From assembly GCA_946644025.1 (NCBI GenBank), contig CAMPCG010000018.1, forward strand, positions 1 through 19,323: a DNA stretch of 19,323 nucleotides. The letters run 5' to 3'. Below are positions 16,901-19,323 of this stretch, piece by piece (the first letter of the stretch is position 1; every line of letters begins with the position of its first letter). The notes under the pieces were generated by a model. That model saw nothing but the letters and a program-made list of their open reading frames with translations, had not been told where the DNA came from and ran no database searches. Made by a program: the position numbers and the translations under genes. Origin of the DNA: an uncultured Prevotellaceae bacterium (GTDB lineage: Bacteria; Bacteroidota; Bacteroidia; Bacteroidales; Bacteroidaceae).

Positions 16901-17479
16901 AAGGGCTACAAGATCCAGGCCACGAGCGAGCGCACCTTCAGCTATCCTGCCGCCACCGCAGCCGGCGCCCGCCGTTTCCTGCGCGTCAGCGACGGACAAA
17001 GCTGTTCCTTCTTCACCCCCATTGACTGTAGCAGCTATCCTGCCAACATGGTGCTCATCGCACAGGTCGTGCTCGACGGTTCAGCCGTCGAGGGAGCCGA
17101 GCTGGGTGTCTTCGCCGGCGACGAGTGCCGCGAGGCAGCCGTGACCGACGAGCAGGGCATGGTCTACATCACCATCCCCGGCGACGAGCCGTGCGAGCTG
17201 ACCTTCCGCGTCTACGGAGGGGATTGCAAATCCCCTTCAACTGACATACTTGAGGCAGGTACCAGCATCAACTACGAGACGGATGCCGTTATCGGCTCGC
17301 CCAGGGCACCGTTCGTCATCGACCTCGCACAGGCCACCGGCATCGCACAGGTAGCGGCCGACGGGTTCCCCTCCACGGTCTACGACCTGCAGGGCCGCAA
17401 GGTCGCTATGGATGACAACAGCCGCAAACTGAGTAAGGGTGTTTACATTGTTAACGGACAAAAAAAGACTGTAAAATGA
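7958..17479 (+). CDS. Giant secreted multidomain protein with three LamG-like domains (3173 aa)
   Basis: Exported surface protein. The signal peptide is about 1-53; its n-region is lengthened by a NPLQ repeat before LLLLVCLL and a GARA-A cleavage site. An N-terminal beta domain runs to about 320, then Fn3-like repeats near 323, 433 and 533. Carboxypeptidase-regulatory-like folds start near 642, 918, 972 and 1069, around a LamG/jelly-roll domain (about 674-868). HDPYGDSSFATWE lies at 1441-1453. A coiled-coil-like stretch (about 1595-1690) precedes a Ser/Thr/Asn-rich beta segment (about 1691-1795). A Big_5-like domain near 2066 is interrupted by LamG domains 2 and 3 (about 2128-2286 and 2323-2482) and seems to resume near 2534 (DMNGN). 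A BACON-like domain is at 2597-2697, then two ECRG-type modules, two tandem GW(N/S)W modules, and a sorting-like tail (YDLQGRKV, KGVYIVNGQKK). No enzymatic motif was seen; adhesion or glycan binding is inferred. Its last bases overlap the 349-aa gene. Confidence 0.92.
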   Translation: MKTNVQIKTRPWWSGITNPLQLNPLQLNPLQPNPLQLLLLVCLLGGSGGARAATDFVTRCGIQSHPSAQNPYIDITMVYYDTNGYDSFFLHDAGESGHSGPAIYVDGHYICSPDGELAWPGWDNSGNGKDAGKQISNDSWWGSTYPKTINDVNYDVRFYNPWEVESGRYAVHMRVYISRMEIGSTHTVRIRGLWRTNHGDDVWVNHTMTTNAVPSPWGSTAPTATMTNYNTVSVSGPLSTQYATTVGIYKTEAGTAPGWFVGTESSNLHAHDYGTGNTFSGLTGTHTRSNQYNGSTVPVEYLMSREDNGFTTYFYKWYNVTVPGFVKPANLSAQPDQWSKSVKLTWSKETSGNRSNEGKWAIFRNDTLIANNLDYATGEFPDVKNTTTGNAGPSYDWQNTYKVYFVPTNSPTGTYLNELKAENTKDGKVTRNWKISSFEGELVDDNTHIKLTWRHNPIEDASSSKSYQLKLERLDASGSNSTWQTIQTIPISTSDTDGGEYLDDNGLVANHTYKYRLSINLLEKDFTSSIDGLRLGGSSLLDFIASRGDYNNMVKLSWSVRQVGVNETSFMLFRRPLGSENDNDWAEIYTTSGTGTNYSYDDNTVLFGTYNEYKLSIVGMENDKQVIYSSLFADGFTYSTGVVSGRITYGTGTAVKDVKVKLVRQNTDGGTGSSFRSIRFSGGGSGLFYDATDEEKLQLFGGDFAMQMYMFPDTTEMNVNGRRYIPFSIDGLLDLQLVYSADRKMYRICYAAAGAGQWNTAQYIPGNQWTHITLCYNNNTHKVDILLQKPDGTQGASSVDRNISNPNAYKLVIGNYGNLGSENGFRGCIDEFRFFTKVLSGDETMHNYNHPLTGNEDGLAIYYPFDEGLSSQTIAYDFSKANGVANGRHAQSNIAAFSSEKVPDEKMLCLMNYTDENGNYTIRGVHFKGEGTGYSIIPELDSHEFSPSAQSRFVSSSSLIHSGVDFEDVSSFPVSGTILYAGTTIPVDSVQIYVDGSAVARNNEVVMTDENGNFTVDVPIGKHYISAVRDGHTFVNKGRIPEDPTGLNKTMLEIDNPMSGLRFIDNTLVPIAGRVTGGAIEGDKPLGFGQSKNTIGKAVITLEIPDTRYMLNAYEDNDGLVSQGFKPVATNTEVSAIEGMSKPGEAYLTGGAYESDAKKVVITTDAETGEFGVMLPPLDYKVLSIVMENADGQANYTFNPEQLPRINASDAATVLQDSVPTEGGYRYFDYVAALKQTLHTQPVLNVTQHNAPVGAFGNKKGEYIDPSTGEKVTTDLYTVAGNGAVTYNYDYPIFTELATYKFDMEGYETYTNYDKPETDADRVTKMPLKNTVVTISNALSASQTVQSAADPNDAGKVLDLKENQLVLDDDGRATYTWKAGLPNIQSPFTRALNITYSNGAGDYRWQGINGWQGINGIIFGDLPSGNNYTTLGPSEVEMVLHDPYGDSSFATWETGKVTIHSKDTITTNVQDNNYLSQIHLGPEIVYNEGFVLSVQTEVDFIVDVNNGFNRTTQTDSVSSKTTTIELTNTISTSDDPDFVGADGDLYIGKSNNLLFGTARSVGLMTRPDGTPEVNVDDAIVVSKKFNTNFVYTQYQIENVLIPNLRRLRNDLLTLVDDTETFVNNTSEDMYVTTLDKTDEHFGEPNTYKMLRKKDGLDMVNYYNQEIKAWENQIAANEEYKTKLFKEDKNKKNVSFGGGSVKTETVTSSNTVFTSMTNTSNWTYIFEFGAGVTVNGMGAESTITNNTTWEDAYTESGETTNSCTFSYTLADSGANDSFTMDIFDATATHGPVFRTLGGQSSCPYEGKVETKYYERGTELSAATEQIEQPEIICDNNMLTGVPTGGKAQFELKLMNNSITNTDCYFNLVPVDGTNPLGALLSLPTGPIGNGRTVFVPAGETVKMILTLEQGNLDVTKYEDIRLALTSICQDDIRSEVTISANFVPASTPVIMAMDKTVVNTGNVSDGVLLRVTGFDRYFTGLQRVDVQCMEPGKQTWSLLQSYIPDEGVRTDNSQTLLPENGVIELPIDMRQSKWGDGTYQFRAQSTTLYSGETVTAESDVLTLVKDLSRPQLFGTASPSDGVLNGGDEISVTFNEDIQKEMLTKNNIIVSGVLNGYEVQHDVALSAQNTERAAYTEAGINLAKKSFSADMWVRVTSAGGILTHGNGDEKFKLGVDADNKLVATIGGETYISANAIEKDTWTFLTFSYNYDEGNSHLSARAVAANDTKDLFDNEAVADYTGNGSITLGQDFKGAMHELTLWDKARTMQEAQAEMNLTKKPSTPNLIGYWKMDEGSGTEIRDYARSRHLTMPNETWYLNNDNKAVALDGTNTLQLNIAACNPAPTDDYAVELWFKGAKADQSGASTLLTANSNSVSVGFDDNGALTMAAANSSLFTSNSSLLDNAWHHFALNVLRSGNATVYVDGKTVKTLSASAVPALEGAFLNVGSSFKGAVDEIRLWNASMTGDLLSSQRTQRLVGDESGLSAYYSFEKMTRDPNNGLISSVANAEDLTGSGLTAVALDGTPAEITFTDEAPALKVKPEATNVEFNYVANERGIIITLNETPARLESTTLHFTVRAVQDMNGNESNAANWTAFVRQNNLLWKGENDITLEKQAGEAATFEATFTNEGGTSENWTLTGLPSWLTASATSGTLKAQLSKTVTFTIAESIPTGKYEETIYLTGNDNISEPLTLNLKVKGDEPLWAVNPADYEETMNVIGSLYILDVMSEDEDDLVGAFINNECRGVARPAYNKRYDSYFVTMDIYGSTADVDGDGNPLDLEFKVYDASSGIIYPVVRAYPDGETSPVAISFEANDLWGLYTTPLRLSATDEVEQNIDLAKGWNWMSLNVRPGEQPQDITPSVVFAKADGKVGFVKAQTGGTKTYDDDTWSGKLTTMNSREMYLVQTGEAFTLSVTGHRIVTADEPVTVRNGWSWVGFNAQSLMSVAEALADMEPQDGDIIKGQKGVAYYDSYEWSGSLRTLTPGKGYKIQATSERTFSYPAATAAGARRFLRVSDGQSCSFFTPIDCSSYPANMVLIAQVVLDGSAVEGAELGVFAGDECREAAVTDEQGMVYITIPGDEPCELTFRVYGGDCKSPSTDILEAGTSINYETDAVIGSPRAPFVIDLAQATGIAQVAADGFPSTVYDLQGRKVAMDDNSRKLSKGVYIVNGQKKTVK
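7999..8067 (+). repeat. In-frame GGGGATT palindrome with four 15-bp tandem units
   Basis: GGGGATT-ACA-AATCCCC (7999-8015) leads into four units AAATCCCCTCCAACY at 8008-8067. It is translated as GITNPLQLNPLQLNPLQPNPLQ and lies directly before the hydrophobic core of the signal peptide. It is the same element and the same reading frame as at 6026-6079, with one more unit. Confidence 0.9.
15119..15155 (+). repeat. In-frame A/T-rich direct repeat in third LamG-like domain
   Basis: AACTCATCACTT occurs twice, separated by TTTACTTCT, and is translated NSSLFTSNSSLL. The tract resembles the right arm of the palindrome in the regulator gene (TTCACTCTTTACTC, SSLFTLYSS). It interrupts otherwise G/C-rich coding sequence between two strands of the LamG-like fold (LTMAA...DNAWHHFAL), where a loop is expected. 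Confidence 0.6.
17219..17242 (+). repeat. Third copy of the GGGGATT palindrome, read in a different frame
   Basis: GGGGATT-GCA-AATCCCC (17219-17235) is followed by TTCAACT, a single 15-bp-type unit. Here it is read as GGDCKSPST, not GITNPLQ. It sits in a module whose relative in the 349-residue protein is about six residues shorter at the same place, so the extra residues look repeat-derived. Confidence 0.8.
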
Positions 17480-18525
17480 TAAGACAACAGTTTTCAAGAC
17501 TAACCTCTCCCCTCCCTCACAGGGAGGGGCTGGGGGTGGGTCTGCTGCTCCTCCTCCTGGGGAGCGCCAGCCTCATGGCCCAGGACGACCCGTTCGGGTG
17601 GGCCAGTTTCAACCCCTATCAATGGCCCAGCTCCATGACGCTGACATGCCACGTGCGCCTCGGCGGAGAGGTGCTGGGCGAAGAGGCCATCCTCGCCGCC
17701 TACTGCGGCAATGAGCTGCGCGGCATAGACCGTCCGTGGGACGACGGAAAATACCAGGACATCGTGTATCTTGACATCTATGGCGAGTACAGGGGCGACA
17801 AGATCCACTTCAAGGTGTACACCGGCGGACGGGTCATCGAAGTGGACCAGGGTCTGGTATATGCCAACGACGCCATTGTCGGCAAGCCCAGCGATCCCTA
17901 CTACGTCGACCTCCCCGAGCCCGTTACCACGACCTTCTCCGCCGAGGGTTGGGCCACCACGTGTCTGCCCTTCAACGCCGAGGTGCCCGAGGGCATCACC
18001 GTGTGGAATGCTACGGGCATTGCTAATGGGGAGCTGGTGATGGAGAAATGTGTGGGTAATATTATGCCCAAAGACACTCCCTTCCTGCTACAGGGCGAGG
18101 GCGGAGCGAACTGTGAGTGGCTGGCGCGGGTAACAGACGGCAACGTAAATGCCAGCGGCAGTATCTTCTGTGGAACGACGAAGCCAACAACAGTCGACGC
18201 GGGAAGTATACTCACGCTGGGACACTCGGAAGATACTGGCGAGATAGGCTTCTGGCGGTTCATTGGCACCACCGTACCCGCCAACCGTGCCTATATTGAC
18301 GATGTTCCATCAGAAGCAAGGGGCGTTAGAATCAGAATAGACAATGATGATACTACGGAGATTGATGATGTGATAGCAAATCCATCGCCTTCACTTTCAA
18401 TTTGGTACTCTATCGATGGTCAACGACTCTCATGCAAGCCGTCGCAAAATGGCATCTATGTACTCTCGAACTCTGATAGCTTGCAAGGCAAGAACAATGG
18501 GCGTAAAGTACTGATAAAAAAATGA
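17476..18525 (+). CDS. Secreted beta-rich protein with ECRG-type module and sorting-like tail (349 aa)
   Basis: The ATG overlaps the stop of the giant gene (ATGA), so translation is probably coupled. The signal peptide at about 1-36 (LLLLLLGSASLMA-QDD) contains a repeat-derived segment, LTSPLPHREGLGVG. Residues about 50-150 form a module also found twice near the end of the giant protein (AAYCGNELRG, YLDIYGEYRGDKIHFKVY, NDAIVGKPSDPYYVDL). Residues about 155-270 resemble the LPFN module of the 1510-residue protein (GWATTCLPFNAEVPEG). The C-terminus (WYSIDGQRLS, NGIYVLSN, GRKVLIKK) is a short type IX-like sorting tail with an expanded loop. It is probably a surface partner of the giant protein. 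No catalytic motif is visible. The last 70 codons are more A/T-rich than the rest, which may reflect a different origin for the tail. Confidence 0.88.
   Translation: MIRQQFSRLTSPLPHREGLGVGLLLLLLGSASLMAQDDPFGWASFNPYQWPSSMTLTCHVRLGGEVLGEEAILAAYCGNELRGIDRPWDDGKYQDIVYLDIYGEYRGDKIHFKVYTGGRVIEVDQGLVYANDAIVGKPSDPYYVDLPEPVTTTFSAEGWATTCLPFNAEVPEGITVWNATGIANGELVMEKCVGNIMPKDTPFLLQGEGGANCEWLARVTDGNVNASGSIFCGTTKPTTVDAGSILTLGHSEDTGEIGFWRFIGTTVPANRAYIDDVPSEARGVRIRIDNDDTTEIDDVIANPSPSLSIWYSIDGQRLSCKPSQNGIYVLSNSDSLQGKNNGRKVLIKK
17504..17540 (+). repeat. G/C-rich palindrome inside the signal-peptide coding region
   Basis: CCCCTCCCT (17509-17517) pairs perfectly with AGGGAGGGG (17521-17529) around CAC and is followed by CTGGGGGTGGG. 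It encodes most of LTSPLPHREGLGVG, between the basic start and the hydrophobic core of the signal peptide. I recognise this sequence type as a dispersed palindromic repeat of Bacteroidales genomes (recollection). As RNA it forms a strong stem about 33 bases into the reading frame. Confidence 0.75.
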
Positions 18526-18530
18526 GGAGG
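18525..18530 (+). promoter_or_regulatory. Strong Shine-Dalgarno sequence for the 64-aa peptide
   Basis: AGGAGG starts on the last base of the upstream stop codon and lies 8 bases before the ATG at 18539. Such a perfect site is uncommon in Bacteroidetes and is not seen before the other genes here. It suggests high translation of the peptide. Confidence 0.75.
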
Positions 18531-18538
18531 TATACATC

Positions 18539-18733
18539 ATGAAAAAGGAATATGACCGTCCCAAAGTAACTGTCGAGCAAATAGAACTGAGTGAGGGACT
18601 GCTCCTTTCTGCCAGCGGTGGCGGCAGGACAGGAGAAGCTCTTGCTCCTCGACGTGAATATGACAACTGGGATGATGGCTCGGAAGAATATATCAAAGCA
18701 ACCAGCGTATGGGATGACTACGATTGGGAATAA
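18539..18733 (+). CDS. Small acidic peptide (64 aa), KKEY/SGG/VWDD family
   Basis: This 64-residue product has a basic start (MKKEYDRPKVTVEQIE), a hydrophobic GLLLSA stretch, SGGG at about residues 26-29, and an acidic aromatic tail with NWDDGSEEY and SVWDDYDWE. It shares KKEY..P..TV...E, SGG and VWDD with the peptide encoded at 139-330. It starts 13 bases after the 349-residue gene and has a strong AGGAGG, so it is the last gene of the giant-protein operon. It has no Sec signal or membrane helix. Possible roles include a peptide processed after the glycines, a small chaperone or signal linked to surface-protein export, or a surface-anchored tail peptide. None is proven. Confidence 0.85.
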   Translation: MKKEYDRPKVTVEQIELSEGLLLSASGGGRTGEALAPRREYDNWDDGSEEYIKATSVWDDYDWE

Positions 18734-19005
18734 TGATAATAGTGACCTCCCCGTCTGTTTGCTGGGAGGGCCTTCAGCAAGGGATAGACTCTTGGCCTTG
18801 AGGGGAGGATAGGTTGACCTCCGGCAGTTAATCCTTCCTTTCTACAACAAAGGTAAAGAAAAACCAGGATATTTCTTCATGTTTTCTTCAATTATTGAAC
18901 GTTAAATAATTTAAGAGTTCGTAAGGACACTCTTTTCAAACTGCAAACTTAAAGTAGGGGAGGGGAGCGGCTGCGCATAATTTCCTTGATTTATAGAACA
19001 TGCCT
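18734..19005 (+). other. Intergenic stretch; weak inverted repeat, no clear terminator
   Basis: CTCCCC near 18747 can pair with GGGGAG near 18801, and nested complementary tracts lie between, but the fold is imperfect and no T-run follows. The rest (about 18840-18960) is A/T-rich with no supported gene. The operon terminator is therefore not identified with confidence. Confidence 0.4.
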
Positions 19006-19117
19006 CTAAGGAGTCTGGGAGTTTAGGAGTTGCCCTTCCTCGTCTCAGGGCCATTGGCACGACGTGCCACTCCTAAACTCCTATACTCCTTAGACAATAA
19101 TATCATTGGAGCAGAAC
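19006..19117. repeat. 112-bp dispersed repeat, copy B
   Basis: Same sequence and orientation as 5450-5561, with the inverted-repeat part at 19006-19093 and a single mismatch (A to T) in the downstream A/T tract. Similarity continues weakly into CCCCCACA. The two copies bracket the regulator and giant-protein operon, 13,556 bases apart. Confidence 0.85.
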
Positions 19118-19323
19118 ATCCCCCCACACTTTCTTGTAGAACATACTTGTAAAGAAAACTGACAAAAAAACGTGTCGGAAAAAATCTCAATCCAGCGTAA
19201 AAACATGCACATATCGGCATTTTCGTGCAGTTTTTTGCCCTCATTTTCCTGCACAAACCAGCCGATTTGTGCAGAAATTAACACGAAGAAACAGCAATTT
19301 AACGTTCCTTTACCTCCAGAACG
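19118..19323. other. Right-edge intergenic stretch with a 9-bp hairpin
   Basis: No supported gene was found. CTGCACAAA (19249-19257) pairs perfectly with TTTGTGCAG (19266-19274) around an 8-base loop. Related GTGCAG/TGCAC words nearby (19206-19230) give a small cluster of imperfect inverted repeats. It could be the regulatory region of a gene beyond the window. Confidence 0.4.

Overview
The window looks like chromosomal DNA of a Bacteroidales bacterium, most likely Prevotella or a close relative. Three things point there: TAnnTTTG promoter elements instead of sigma70-type ones, large secreted beta-rich proteins ending in a short YxxDGxxL...KGxYIxNGKK tail, and many G/C-rich palindromic repeats both between and inside genes. 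No rRNA, tRNA, transposase, CRISPR array or phage gene was seen.

Layout. The left block (about 60-5170) is on the minus strand. A promoter at 5137-5169 drives a 1510-residue surface protein (fibronectin-III domains carrying two gingipain/hemagglutinin-type cleaved-adhesin domains). A 63-residue peptide gene and a hairpin terminator follow it. A 770-base intergenic island (5170-5938) is packed with repeats: a perfect 27-bp inverted repeat, one copy of a 112-bp dispersed repeat, a second copy of the terminator-type hairpin, and a C/G-rich array of four direct units and one inverted unit. The right block (5939-18733) is on the plus strand. It has a membrane-bound TPR regulator with an AraC-type DNA-binding domain, then two hairpins and a promoter, then a 3173-residue giant secreted protein. 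That gene overlaps by 4 bases a 349-residue secreted protein, which is followed 13 bases later by a 64-residue peptide gene. Another copy of the 112-bp repeat lies at 19006-19117.

How the genes may work together. The left block and the right-hand operon share one plan: large exported protein(s) with a sorting-like C-terminus, then a tiny gene for a peptide of one family (KKEY..P..TV..(V/I)E...L...SGG...VWDD). The TPR/AraC-type regulator is well placed to control the giant-protein operon. The regulator gene and the operon share a 12-base sequence, TAATTTTGCCCC, that includes the -7 element. Exact functions of the surface proteins and peptides cannot be read from the sequence; adhesion or surface display is the reasonable inference for the large ones.

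The most unusual aspect is how often short palindromic or tandem repeats lie inside coding sequence without breaking it. I count seven intragenic repeat tracts: three in the regulator, three in the giant gene and one in the 349-residue gene. They sit in signal peptides, next to the lipobox, in a linker, or in loops of beta domains. One element is read in two different frames in different places, which suggests spread at the DNA level.
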